Shown one piece after another: positions 23,117 to 31,398 of a stretch of 37,367 nucleotides of DNA; positions within the stretch are counted from its first letter, which is position 1, and each line of letters begins with the position of its first letter. Made by a program: the position numbers and the translations under genes. The notes beneath the pieces are model-generated. The model did not search any database. It was not told where the DNA came from and saw only the letters and a program-made list of their open reading frames with translations. The DNA is from a bacterium. Lineage in GTDB: Bacteria > Sysuimicrobiota > Sysuimicrobiia > Sysuimicrobiales > Segetimicrobiaceae. The stretch spans positions 1-37,367 of the forward strand of contig DASSXJ010000014.1 in assembly GCA_035703895.1 (NCBI GenBank), given 5' to 3'.

Positions 23117-23145
23117 ACCGCGCACGAGAAAAGGGAGGATCTGAG

Positions 23146-24180
23146 ATGGCACAGGGCAGCGCGGGAACCGGGCGGCGTCGCAGACAGCGCTTCACGCGTC
23201 GCGCCGTCCTCCACGGCGGACTGACGCTCCTCGCGGCGCGGGCGTTCGCTCCGCGCGCGACCGCGGCGGCGGCTCCGGCAAAACAGGCGACGCTCCGATT
23301 CAACTGGACGGTGAAAGGGGAGTTTACGCCGTTCTTCGTGGCGCGCGAAAAAGGGTTCTATAACGAAGCCGGCGTGAACCTCCAGTTGCTGGAGGGCAAG
23401 AGCGGAACCCAGGCGGTCGAGGTGATCGGGGCGGGCCGGGACACGTTTGGCTATGTGCCGTCGGTGCAGGTGATCGAAGCGATCTCCAACGGCATTCCCC
23501 TCAAGACCGTCGCGACGATGGGACGGTACACCGGGATGTGCTGGGCGTCCTGGGCCAACGTCCCCCTCGTCAAGCCAAAGGATCTCGAAGGGCATCGGGT
23601 TTCCATCTCACCGTCCTCGACGTTCTTTCAAGTGTGGCCGGCGTTTGCGCAGACGTTCCGGATCGACACAAGCCGGGTCGAGGTCATCCACGCGGATCCT
23701 TCCGCGCGCGTCGGCCTTTTCCTGAGCCACAAGTTGGACGTGATGGCGGACATCTTCTGGGCGAACGATCTGGTGATTCTCCAGGTCAAGGCGGACGGTC
23801 CGCTCAACGTGCTGAAGCTCTCCGACCTGAACTTCGATCCGCTCGGATACCTCCTGGTGGTCAACGCGGACGTGCTGCTCCGGGACCCCGACATGGTCAG
23901 GCGGGTGACGGGCGCCACCCTCAAGGGGTTCCGGTATACGATCGATCATCCCGATGAGGCCATCGCGATCATGACCAAGCTCCACGGCGACCAGCTCGGC
24001 GTCAAAGTGATCGAAGGCCAAGTGCGTAACCTCATCCCGCTCCTCAACCAGAAGCCGGTGCTGGGGAAAGCAGCCCCAGACGCATGGGCGCGGTCGCTGA
24101 CGATCCTGTACTCCTCCGGGGTTATTCGGAAGCGGCTGGCACTCGGCGACTACTACACCGATGCGTTTGTCGGCGGGTAG
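23146..24180 (+). CDS. NMT1-type substrate-binding protein, Tat-exported
   Basis: 344 residues from ATG 23146, chosen for AAGGGAGG at 23131-23138 over the GTG at 23113. The N-terminus is a twin-arginine signal (RRQRFTRRAVLHGG, then a hydrophobic Ala-rich core), indicating export folded. Mature protein: FNWTVKGEFTPFFVAREKGFY (first lobe), GKSGTQAVEVIGAGRDTFG and a CWASWANVPLVKPKDLEGHRV hinge region. Pattern fits THI5/NMT1-like proteins binding pyrimidines, aromatic acids or similar small ligands. Completes the importer with permease and ATPase. It is a distant relative of the binding protein at 573-1589. Confidence 0.9.
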   Translation: MAQGSAGTGRRRRQRFTRRAVLHGGLTLLAARAFAPRATAAAAPAKQATLRFNWTVKGEFTPFFVAREKGFYNEAGVNLQLLEGKSGTQAVEVIGAGRDTFGYVPSVQVIEAISNGIPLKTVATMGRYTGMCWASWANVPLVKPKDLEGHRVSISPSSTFFQVWPAFAQTFRIDTSRVEVIHADPSARVGLFLSHKLDVMADIFWANDLVILQVKADGPLNVLKLSDLNFDPLGYLLVVNADVLLRDPDMVRRVTGATLKGFRYTIDHPDEAIAIMTKLHGDQLGVKVIEGQVRNLIPLLNQKPVLGKAAPDAWARSLTILYSSGVIRKRLALGDYYTDAFVGG

Positions 24181-24300
24181 GGAGCGCCGAAGCCGGACAC
24201 CCCGCCTCATCGTGTGATAGCCGCCGCCCCGCGAGCAGGGGGGTGTGAGCCCGCCCCCGAACCCCTGCCGTATCCACCCCCGGTCTAGAAAGGAGCCCGC

Positions 24301-25380
24301 ATGCCGCAGACGGCATCTTTCCCTCTGGTGTTCGACGGCCACAACGATACCGTCCTCAATCTGGCGAAAACCGGCCGTTCATTTTTCACGCGGTCCGCCG
24401 AGGGGCACATCGACCTCCCACGGGCGCGCGAGGGGGGCCTCGGCGGCGGATTCTTTGCCGTCTACATCTACGACCCCGTCACTGTGGAGAAAGGACAGGA
24501 CAGCACCGCCACCCTCGAGGCGGCGATGAAGAAATATGGCGATGAGAGCACGTGGCCCGAGCCAATGCCGCTCGACTACGCGCAGTCACACGCGCTCACC
24601 CTCCTCGGCCGCCTGTTGCAAATCGAGCAGGCGTCTGGGGGGCAGGTCACGATCATCCATACGGCGGCGGAACTGCAGCGCGCCCTCGACGCCGGCGTCT
24701 TCGCCATCCTGCTGCATTTCGAAGGCGCGGAGCCCCTCGACCCCGACGGCTACGCGCTCGAGACATTTTACGCCGCGGGTCTCCGGTCGGTGGGGCTTAC
24801 CCATAGCCGCCGGAACCGGTTCGCCCGGGGCGTTCCGTTCAAGTTTCCCCACTCGCCCGACACCGGCACGGGGCTCACCGATGAGGGGAAAGAGCTCGTG
24901 CGCCAGCTGAACCGCCGCAAGGTCATGATCGACCTGTCGCACCTCAACGAACAGGGCTTCTGGGACGTGGAGAAGATCACCGATGCCCCGCTCGTCGCCA
25001 CGCACTCGAACGCCCACCGGTTGTCGCAGTCGGCGCGCAACTTGACCGACAAGCAGCTCGACGCGATCCGCGAGAGCCGGGGCCTGGCCGGCCTCAACTT
25101 TCACGTCGGCTTTCTGCGCGAGGACGGCGGGAGGAGCGTCGACACGCCGATCGCGCGGATGGTCGACCATGTGGCATACATGGTCGAGCGCATGGGCATA
25201 GACCACGTCGGCCTCGGGTCCGACTTCGATGGGGCGACCATGCCCGCGGAGCTCAAAGATGCCGCCGGACTGCCGAAGCTCATGCAGGCGCTGCGCGATC
25301 ACGGCTTCACCGCAGACGAGCTCCGGAAGCTCGGGCACGGCAACTGGGTCCGGGTCCTGCGCGACACCTGGGGCGCGTAG
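24301..25380 (+). CDS. Membrane dipeptidase family (M19) enzyme
   Basis: 359 residues after AGAAAGGAG. Binuclear zinc ligands of renal-dipeptidase-type enzymes are visible: His14 and Asp16 (FDGHNDT), bridging Glu141 (LLHFEGAEPL), His214 (MIDLSHLN) and His235 (VATHSNAH); the C-terminal motif DHVGLGSDFDG is also present. No signal peptide or anchor, so cytoplasmic. M19 enzymes hydrolyse dipeptides, often with a D- or dehydro-amino acid at the second position, and some open beta-lactams. It is the last plus-strand gene of this block, 120 bp after the binding protein, and ends 3 bp from the convergent permease gene; with a peptide importer next door, dipeptide use is plausible. Confidence 0.93.
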   Translation: MPQTASFPLVFDGHNDTVLNLAKTGRSFFTRSAEGHIDLPRAREGGLGGGFFAVYIYDPVTVEKGQDSTATLEAAMKKYGDESTWPEPMPLDYAQSHALTLLGRLLQIEQASGGQVTIIHTAAELQRALDAGVFAILLHFEGAEPLDPDGYALETFYAAGLRSVGLTHSRRNRFARGVPFKFPHSPDTGTGLTDEGKELVRQLNRRKVMIDLSHLNEQGFWDVEKITDAPLVATHSNAHRLSQSARNLTDKQLDAIRESRGLAGLNFHVGFLREDGGRSVDTPIARMVDHVAYMVERMGIDHVGLGSDFDGATMPAELKDAAGLPKLMQALRDHGFTADELRKLGHGNWVRVLRDTWGA

Positions 25381-25383
25381 GGG

Positions 25384-26298
25384 TCAGCGCTGGCGAAGCC
25401 GAGGATCCAGGACGTCTCGGAGGCCGTCCCCGAACAGATTGGCCCCGAGCACGACGAGCGAGATCGCGAGCCCAGGAACGGTGGCCAGCCACCACGCGTT
25501 GCTCAGGTAGTCCCGGCCCTCCGCCAGCATGTTCCCCCAGGACGGCCGCGGCGCCTGGACGCCCAGACCGAGGAAGCTGAGTCCCGCCTCGAGCAGCACC
25601 ATCGTCGCGAACTGGGCGCTTGCAATCACCAGGATCGGCGCGAGCGTGTTGGGCAGAATGTGGCGGACCACGATCCGGAGGCCCCCGGCACCAAGCGCCC
25701 GCGCCGCTTCAACGTACTCCACCTGCCGGATACTGAGGAGGCTCGCGCGGAGCGTCCGCGCGTACAGAACCCAGCCGCTCAACGCCAGGACCCCGACGAT
25801 CGCGAGCTCGCTCGTCCCGACCACGGCGATGATCGCGATCGCCAGCATGATGACGGGGAAGGACAGCTGAATGTCGGCCACGCGCATAATCGCATCGTCG
25901 ATCGCCCCCCCGGCGTACCCCGAAAGCAGCCCGAGGGCGACCCCGCTGACCGCCGCCAGCACGACCGCGGCGGTCGCGAGCGATAGCGAGATCCGGCCGC
26001 CGAACAGGACGCGCGACAGGATGTCGCGCCCGAGGTTATCGGTGCCCAGGAGATGCGCCGCCGTCCCTCCCAAGCCGAGCGGGGGCCTGAGGCGGGCGCT
26101 GAACACGGTTGTGATCGGATCGGCCGGGGCCAAGGCGGAAGCCGCGGCGCAGGCCAGCACCACGAGGAGCAGGATCGTCCCCCCCACCACCATCAGCGGG
26201 CTGATCCGCCACAGACGGGCCAGGCCCCGGCCGGCCACGGCGGGGCGCACGACGTGGCTCGTCGCGGAGGCCGGTTCCGCGGCGGCGCGCGCGGCCAC
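25384..26298 (-). CDS. Peptide/nickel-type ABC permease, DppC-like
   Basis: 304 residues from GTG 26298, 9 bp after the upstream permease stop. N-terminal cytosolic segment, first helix MVVGGTILLLVVLACAAASA, then the family pattern LLGTDNLGRDILSRVLFGGRISL, the EAA loop EAARALGAGGLRIVVRHILPN and C-terminal GDGLRDVLDPRLRQR. This is the DppC/OppC partner in oligopeptide importers. Third gene of a minus-strand unit running from the binding protein at 28894. Confidence 0.93.
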   Translation of the reverse strand: MAARAAAEPASATSHVVRPAVAGRGLARLWRISPLMVVGGTILLLVVLACAAASALAPADPITTVFSARLRPPLGLGGTAAHLLGTDNLGRDILSRVLFGGRISLSLATAAVVLAAVSGVALGLLSGYAGGAIDDAIMRVADIQLSFPVIMLAIAIIAVVGTSELAIVGVLALSGWVLYARTLRASLLSIRQVEYVEAARALGAGGLRIVVRHILPNTLAPILVIASAQFATMVLLEAGLSFLGLGVQAPRPSWGNMLAEGRDYLSNAWWLATVPGLAISLVVLGANLFGDGLRDVLDPRLRQR

Positions 26299-26307
26299 TA
26301 GTGCGCC

Positions 26308-27228
26308 TCAGCCAAAACGAATCCTTGGGTCGAGCACCGCATAGAGGAGATCGACCACGAAATTCACCAGCACGAACGTGGCCGCCGAGAGGATCAACAC
26401 CGTCTGGACGACCGGAAAATCCCGGAAGAAGATCGCATCGACGATGAGCTTCCCGATGCCCGGCCAGGCGAAGACGGATTCGGTGATGACGGCGCCGCTG
26501 AGCAGCACGCCGATCTGCAGACCGATGATGGTCAGCACCGGGATGATCGCGTTCTTGAACGCGTGGCGGACGACCACCGTAGTGCCGGCGAGGCCCTTGG
26601 AGCGGGCGGTGCGGACGAAATCCTGGTTCAACACCTCCAGCATGCCCGAGCGGGTCAGCCGGGCGACGAAGGCGGTGGGATACGCGGCCAGCGTCACGCT
26701 GGGGAGAATCAAGTACCGCCAGCCTTCGAACCCAGAGGTGGGAAGCCAGCGGATCGTCACCCCAAACAGCAGGATGAGCATGATCCCGAGCCAGAAGTTC
26801 GGGAGCGACTGGCCGAGCACCGCGAAGGTCATGCCCGCGTAATCGAACACGGTGCGGCGCCGGACCGCCGCCAGCATCCCGATCGGCACCCCGAACCACA
26901 CGATCAGAAGGATCGCCGCGGTCGTAAGATCGAGGGTCGCCGGGATTCGTTCCCACACCACTGTGGCGGCGGGGGCGCGGTACTGGAAGGACTGGCCGAA
27001 GTCCCCCCGGGACACGCTCCGAAGGAAAATGACGTACTGTTCGAGGACCGGCTTGTGCAGGCCGAGCTGGCGATCGAGTTCGTCAACGGCGGACTGCGGC
27101 GCGCCCTCCGGCAGGAGCATGCGTGCCGGATTGCCGGGGACGACGCGGAGAATCACGAACACCAGGATCGACACCCCGACGAGGGTGAGGCCGGAATGCA
27201 GCGATCGCCGGATCAGGTAGCGAGACAT
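26308..27228 (-). CDS. Peptide/nickel-type ABC permease, DppB-like
   Basis: 306 residues with about six helices. MSRYLIRRSLHSGLTLVGVS at the start, PGNPARMLLPEG, the domain-linking VLGQSLPNFWLGIMLILLFG, the EAA loop RTARSKGLAGTTVVVRHAFKNA and C-terminal YAVLDPRIRFG are classic DppB features. It partners with the DppC-like gene 9 bp downstream. The intergenic space to the upstream binding-protein gene (112 bp) holds a large inverted repeat with tandem repeats in its loop. Confidence 0.93.
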   Translation of the reverse strand: MSRYLIRRSLHSGLTLVGVSILVFVILRVVPGNPARMLLPEGAPQSAVDELDRQLGLHKPVLEQYVIFLRSVSRGDFGQSFQYRAPAATVVWERIPATLDLTTAAILLIVWFGVPIGMLAAVRRRTVFDYAGMTFAVLGQSLPNFWLGIMLILLFGVTIRWLPTSGFEGWRYLILPSVTLAAYPTAFVARLTRSGMLEVLNQDFVRTARSKGLAGTTVVVRHAFKNAIIPVLTIIGLQIGVLLSGAVITESVFAWPGIGKLIVDAIFFRDFPVVQTVLILSAATFVLVNFVVDLLYAVLDPRIRFG

Positions 27229-27241
27229 CGACCCTCGGCGG

Positions 27242-27297
27242 CGGCGGCCGGCTCACGACGATCCCTCACGACGATCCCCCGGACGACCCGGCCGCCG
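27242..27297 (-). promoter_or_regulatory. Intercistronic inverted repeat with tandem repeats in the loop
   Basis: CGGCGGCCGG (27242-27251) and CCGGCCGCCG (27288-27297) are perfect 10-bp complements. The 36-nt loop contains two adjacent copies of TCACGACGATCCC (27253-27265 and 27266-27278). It lies between the binding-protein gene and the first permease gene of one operon, the position where stable hairpins often protect the binding-protein message and reduce permease expression. Confidence 0.55.
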
Positions 27298-27340
27298 TGC
27301 GGCTGAACGCGCGCCGGGGAGCGGGACGACGGGTCTCCGG

Positions 27341-28894
27341 CTAACTCACGCCGACCTCGCTCAGCAGCACGTAGTAGTCTCCCCGGGCCTCATAATTCCG
27401 GAGCGTATCGCGCACCCCGTAGATCGCCCTGCTGTAGAACGGCCAGATCGTCGGCTCCTCCTCAGTCCACAGGATCCGCTCCAGATCCTCATACCGCTGC
27501 TGGCGGATCTTCGGATCGGGCGAACGGGCGTCGACGACCAGCTGCTCCACCTTGGGATTGTTGTACCGGCTGAGCTTGGCTGCCCCGGCCTGCGTGAACC
27601 ACTGTCCGAAGTACCAGTCCGGATCGTGGGGGAGGTGCGCCCATCCCGAGTAGAACATGTCGTAATTGCCGGCCGCGCGCATCTCGCGCGCCGTCGCGAT
27701 CTCGATGTTCTTGAGGCTGACCTTGACCCCGATCCCGGTGAGCATGGACTGGACTGCCTGGGCGATCTCCAATTGTTTGGGGTACAGGTCCTTCATCAGG
27801 ACGAAGTCGAGCGGCTCCCCATTGTAGCCCGCCTGCCTGAGGAGGGCCTTGGCCCGGTCCGGATCGTACGGCTTGACGCCCAGGTCCACGTACCCGACGA
27901 GCCCCGGCGGCACCGGACACACGGCGGCGCGCGCGAAGCCGAGCATGAACTCCTTGACGATCGTGTTGCGATCGATGCCGAGGGAGATGGCCTTCCGAAG
28001 CAGGGTGTTCTTGTCGGGGTCTTTCGCCATCTGGAACAGCCACTGCTGGACCTCGATCCCGAGCACACTCACCGCCTTGACCCCGGGGCTCCCCCGCAGC
28101 GTCTGCACCATGTCGGGCGGGAGGCGATCGATCACGTGAAACTCTCCCGCGCGCAGGCCGGCCGCCCGCGTGGAGAGCTCGGGGACGAACCGGAAGATCA
28201 CCTTCTCGACCTTGGGGACCCCGGTCTTCCAGTAGTTCGGGTTGGCGCTGAGATCGACACGCTCCCCCCGGGTCCACCCCGCGAACTGAAACGGCCCCGT
28301 CCCGATCGGGTGCTGGAAGAACGTTTCCTCGCGGCCCGCCGCGCTCGGCGGGAGCATCCCGAGCATCGTCAGGTGGGACGGGAGCGAACCGAAGGGGTGC
28401 TTGGTCGCCACCTTGACCGCGTACGGCCCGTCCTTTTCGATGGCGCCGAGGTCTTGATAGACGAAGGACTTGATCAGTCTCGTGTTGTCGCGCACGCGCG
28501 AGAGCGTGTATGCGACGCTGTCCGAGTTGAACGGGCTGCCGTCATGAAACGTGACGCCCCTGCGGAGCGTGAAACGCCAAGTGGTGGGGGTGACCGCCTC
28601 CCACGATTCCGCCAGCGCGGGGACGAACTTGCTGGTGTTGGTCACGTCGATCAGGGGATCGAAGATATGCCGGAGCACCGATGTGGCGGAGATCGAATAA
28701 TGGTCGCCCGGGTCGAGCGTGAGCGCCCGTTCGGAGACCGCGGCGATGATCTGGCCGTTCCGGGTGGTCGCACCCGCCGCGCCCCGGGCCGCGGTGGCCA
28801 GCGCCGGTAGGCCGAGCGCGGTGCCGAGCAGAGCGCTTTTGGTCAGAAACTGGCGCCGGCTCAAACGGGATCGCTTCGGTCTAGGCTCAGTCAT
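27341..28894 (-). CDS. Family 5 (peptide-type) ABC substrate-binding protein, Tat-exported
   Basis: 517 residues from ATG 28894, directly behind GGAGAAGG. The N-terminus has a consensus twin-arginine motif (SRRQFLTKSALLG). Mature protein shows family-5 features: LTLDPGDHYSISATSVLRHIFDPLID, the Pfam SBP_bac_5 block LAESWEAVTPTTWRFTLRRGVTFHDG at about 100, and IGTGPFQF in mid-protein. It binds di- or oligopeptides, nickel chelates, opines or glycosides. First gene of an operon with DppB- and DppC-like permeases; no ATPase gene is in the window. The in-frame region upstream of 28894 lacks a start with a ribosome site. Confidence 0.93.
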   Translation of the reverse strand: MTEPRPKRSRLSRRQFLTKSALLGTALGLPALATAARGAAGATTRNGQIIAAVSERALTLDPGDHYSISATSVLRHIFDPLIDVTNTSKFVPALAESWEAVTPTTWRFTLRRGVTFHDGSPFNSDSVAYTLSRVRDNTRLIKSFVYQDLGAIEKDGPYAVKVATKHPFGSLPSHLTMLGMLPPSAAGREETFFQHPIGTGPFQFAGWTRGERVDLSANPNYWKTGVPKVEKVIFRFVPELSTRAAGLRAGEFHVIDRLPPDMVQTLRGSPGVKAVSVLGIEVQQWLFQMAKDPDKNTLLRKAISLGIDRNTIVKEFMLGFARAAVCPVPPGLVGYVDLGVKPYDPDRAKALLRQAGYNGEPLDFVLMKDLYPKQLEIAQAVQSMLTGIGVKVSLKNIEIATAREMRAAGNYDMFYSGWAHLPHDPDWYFGQWFTQAGAAKLSRYNNPKVEQLVVDARSPDPKIRQQRYEDLERILWTEEEPTIWPFYSRAIYGVRDTLRNYEARGDYYVLLSEVGVS

Positions 28895-29036
28895 CCTTCT
28901 CCCCCCCCAACCTGGACCGCCATCGCGCAAACTCGAGGGGCCAATTCGTCCACGCCCCAGGGGGGTTCCTTCTCCGCGTCTCGCGAATTAGTGCGGATGT
29001 CCCGCCCGCCGACGTCGTGCCCGTGCGAGGTTCGCG

Positions 29037-29738
29037 ATGGAGCAGATGACCGGCCCCCGGCTTTCGCTTGACATCGTGAAGACGGCGACGGACAGCCTCA
29101 TGCTGCCCGTGCGCCGCCCCATCTTGGCCGCGCCGTTTTTCCTCACGACCCTGCTGGCGGCCGCCCTGCTCCTGTCGGTGATCATCGCAATCATGATCAA
29201 TCCACCCAAAGCGTCGGAGTACGCCCTCCGGCACATCACGAACATCATCACGGCGACGGTCGCCATCGTCCTGGCGTCTGTCCTCGCGGCTGAGATGACC
29301 GTCGACCTGACGGCGCGGGCGGAGTTGGGGCAAGACATGGACTTGGCCCTGACGTTTTCGCACGTCCTGCGCCGCTTCCCCATCACGCTCGGGACGACCG
29401 TTGTCGTGGCGGTGGGCGTCGCGGTCGGCACGATCCTGCTGATCATTCCCGGGCTGATCCTGATGTTTCGGTGGATGCTGGCGCCGACCGCGGTACTGCT
29501 GGACCGGCGAGGGGTGCGCGAGGCGCTGGCGCTGAGCTGGCACCTGACGGGGGCGTATTTCTGGCCGTTCACCGGCCTCCTGCTGCTGGTCGCGGTGGGG
29601 AGCGTGGTCCTGAGCGCGATCCTGGCGCCCATCCCGGTGATCGGGGCTCTGGTGGCGGCGTGGCTCAGTTTTGCCTGGGCGGCGATCGCGATGACGCTGG
29701 CCTATCTCCGCCTGGGAGGGCCCGCCGATCTTTCGTAG
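29037..29738 (+). CDS. Integral membrane protein, glycerophosphodiesterase membrane-domain-like
   Basis: 233 residues with about five or six hydrophobic helices. The pattern (charged N-terminus DIVKTATDSLMLPVRRP, helix at 28-52, IPGLILMFRWMLAPTAVLLDRRGVREALALSWHLT at about 141-175) is that of the large uncharacterised group related to the GPDPase membrane domain and DUF975-like proteins. No catalytic motif. Function unknown; relatives are thought to organise membrane or stress functions. An alternative ATG at 29046 is in frame and preceded by GGAG. It is transcribed divergently from the binding-protein operon. Confidence 0.75.
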   Translation: MEQMTGPRLSLDIVKTATDSLMLPVRRPILAAPFFLTTLLAAALLLSVIIAIMINPPKASEYALRHITNIITATVAIVLASVLAAEMTVDLTARAELGQDMDLALTFSHVLRRFPITLGTTVVVAVGVAVGTILLIIPGLILMFRWMLAPTAVLLDRRGVREALALSWHLTGAYFWPFTGLLLLVAVGSVVLSAILAPIPVIGALVAAWLSFAWAAIAMTLAYLRLGGPADLS

Positions 29739-29768
29739 GCTCCGCGTGCGCGGTGTCAGACCGCCGGC

Positions 29769-29799
29769 TTGATTGCAACCGGCCGCAGGATGTTACAAT
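29769..29799 (+). promoter_or_regulatory. Sigma70-like promoter of the His-rich membrane protein gene
   Basis: TTGATT (29769-29774), 19-bp spacer, and an extended -10 TGTTACAAT (hexamer TACAAT at 29794-29799). Predicted start is near 29806, about 53 bp before the ATG at 29859. The extended -10 compensates for the long spacer. Confidence 0.5.
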
Positions 29800-29858
29800 G
29801 GCACTAGTGCGTGAGTGACGGTGCTCTGCCGGCCGCCCTGTTTCGAAGGAGAGACCAC

Positions 29859-30572
29859 ATGCGTGTGGGAGCGATCACACGGGCCTTCGCCATCCACAGC
29901 GTGCCACCCCGCATCGTCCTCATGACCGCTCTGACCTCCCTCGCGGGCCTGACGTTCACCAGCCTGCTTGGATGGCCGCTGTGGCGAATCGCGGCGACCA
30001 TGCTGATCCCATGGTGCGTGGTCCTGACGCAGGAAACCATCTGGACGTACCGCCACTACGGGGGGCTCGCGCTCTTCTACGTGCTCGTCGTGACGCAGAC
30101 CGGTCATCTCTTCGAGCATGTCGCCCAGATGATCCAGATGCACGTGCTCGGACTGACGGGGGCCAATGCTCAGGGGGTCATCGGGACCCTCGACATCGAG
30201 TGGGTGCACTTTATCTTCAACACGTGGGTCGCGCTCGCCGCGGCCATCCTGTTGTGGCGCTTCCGGAGGAATGCCTGGTTATGGGCGGTCACGATCCTGT
30301 CATTGTGGCACGAGATCGAGCACATCACCATCATGACCGCGTTCCTCACCACCGGGAAGGTGGGGACCCCGGGTCTACTCTCGCGGGGCGGTCTCCTGGG
30401 AGGGGGACTGCCTCTCGTCCGGGCCGATCTCCACTTCCTGTACAATCTCGCGGAGACGGTGCCGCTCGTGGTGGCCTTCGTGCACGAGCTGTACCGCTAC
30501 GACGAATACCGCAGGGGCTACGCCACGTCCCCTGGCGTGACGGCGGGTGTTCCGGTAGGCGAACGCGCCTGA
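29859..30572 (+). CDS. His-rich integral membrane protein, unknown function
   Basis: 237 residues from ATG 29859 with GAAGGAGAG at ideal spacing. Five or six hydrophobic segments. Histidine and acidic residues recur near helix ends: QTGHLFEHVAQMIQMH, EWVHFIFN, LWHEIEHITIM and DLHFLYNLAETV. The two HxxxH pairs plus HEIEH resemble metal-ligand patterns of membrane-embedded hydroxylases, desaturases or haem proteins, but no known eight-His motif is complete. I do not recognise the family. The stop TGA abuts the stop of the convergent lactonase-like gene within a 14-bp palindrome. Confidence 0.72.
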   Translation: MRVGAITRAFAIHSVPPRIVLMTALTSLAGLTFTSLLGWPLWRIAATMLIPWCVVLTQETIWTYRHYGGLALFYVLVVTQTGHLFEHVAQMIQMHVLGLTGANAQGVIGTLDIEWVHFIFNTWVALAAAILLWRFRRNAWLWAVTILSLWHEIEHITIMTAFLTTGKVGTPGLLSRGGLLGGGLPLVRADLHFLYNLAETVPLVVAFVHELYRYDEYRRGYATSPGVTAGVPVGERA

Positions 30573-30579
30573 TCAGGCG
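30566..30579. repeat. Palindrome spanning two abutting convergent stop codons
   Basis: CGCCTGATCAGGCG is a perfect 14-bp palindrome centred on the boundary between TGA (30570-30572, plus gene) and TCA (30573-30575, minus gene). The two coding frames end back to back with no intergenic base. It may add a short hairpin to both messages, but coincidence cannot be excluded. Confidence 0.6.
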
Positions 30580-31358
30580 AGCCGGTACATCCCCGGTTTG
30601 ACCTCGGGAAACTTTTTCCACACTTCGCCGTCGTGGCCCGGGCAGATGCGATTTTCGTCGCCCTCGGACAGCTGTTTGATTCGGGCCATCGCCCCCAAGC
30701 ACTCGGCGACGCTGTTGAGGTGGATCGCGGGCGGCGCCCAGTCCCGGAGGTTCCGGTAGGTCGTCAGCGCGTCATTCCCGATGACGAAGGGGCCCTTGGC
30801 CGTTTGCACGACGACGATCTGCATCCCGGGAGAGTGCCCTCCGACCCACTCCAACTGCACACCCTCGACGAGCTCGAGGGTGCCGTCTACGACCCGGAGG
30901 CGTCCGCTCGACTGGAGCGACCCCAGGTCCTGGGTGTAGCAGTCGCTCAGGAACCGCTGGGTCCAGCGATCGTGTCCTCCGAACCCATGCCAGAAATCCA
31001 CCTCCCGGCGCTGGACCCAAAACGTCGCGTTCGGCAAGAATCCTTCCAGGTCAAAGTGGTCCCAGTGCAGGTGCGTGAGGACGACGGTCTTCACCTCGTT
31101 CGGATTGACCCCGGCGGTCGCCAGGAGCTCGTCGCGGGTGCGCAGCCGCAACTCCTCGACCGGCACCGCCTTCAGCTTCGCCAGCCGGAAGGTGAACCCC
31201 GTGTCGACGAGAATGGGGCCGGCCGGGCCCCGGAGCAGCCACAGGAAGTAGGCTGACGTCGTTGTATCTCCGGCCGGTCCCAAGTAGAGCCGTGTCGACC
31301 AGTCGACGGTCCGCCCGCCGGGGCTCAGCGCGTAGATCTCGTAGCTCGCCGCCATCAT
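30573..31358 (-). CDS. Metallo-beta-lactamase-fold hydrolase, N-acyl homoserine lactonase-like
   Basis: 261 residues. Zinc-binding motif HLHWDH at residues 96-101 (His96, His98, Asp100, His101), His175 in GGHSPGM, Asp196 in IGNDAL and His242 in PGHDGEV complete a binuclear site. Overall order and length match the AHL-lactonase/AttM group of MBL-fold proteins, which open lactone rings; related enzymes have other esterase or lactonase roles, so the substrate is only suggested. Two adjacent ATGs (31358 and 31355) follow GAGGAGG; the second has the better spacing. It is 40 bp downstream of the hydroxyacid dehydrogenase gene on the same strand, so a lactone-to-hydroxyacid-to-ketoacid sequence is conceivable. 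Confidence 0.88.
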   Translation of the reverse strand: MMAASYEIYALSPGGRTVDWSTRLYLGPAGDTTTSAYFLWLLRGPAGPILVDTGFTFRLAKLKAVPVEELRLRTRDELLATAGVNPNEVKTVVLTHLHWDHFDLEGFLPNATFWVQRREVDFWHGFGGHDRWTQRFLSDCYTQDLGSLQSSGRLRVVDGTLELVEGVQLEWVGGHSPGMQIVVVQTAKGPFVIGNDALTTYRNLRDWAPPAIHLNSVAECLGAMARIKQLSEGDENRICPGHDGEVWKKFPEVKPGMYRLA

Positions 31359-31398
31359 TGCCTCCTCGTCAGGTGTTCCTCGCCGCGGCTAGGTGCAC

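Noticed and set aside
23113-23145. GTG at 23113 as start of the Tat-exported binding protein
   Set aside because: The ATG at 23146 has AAGGGAGG at ideal spacing and the Tat signal begins after it.
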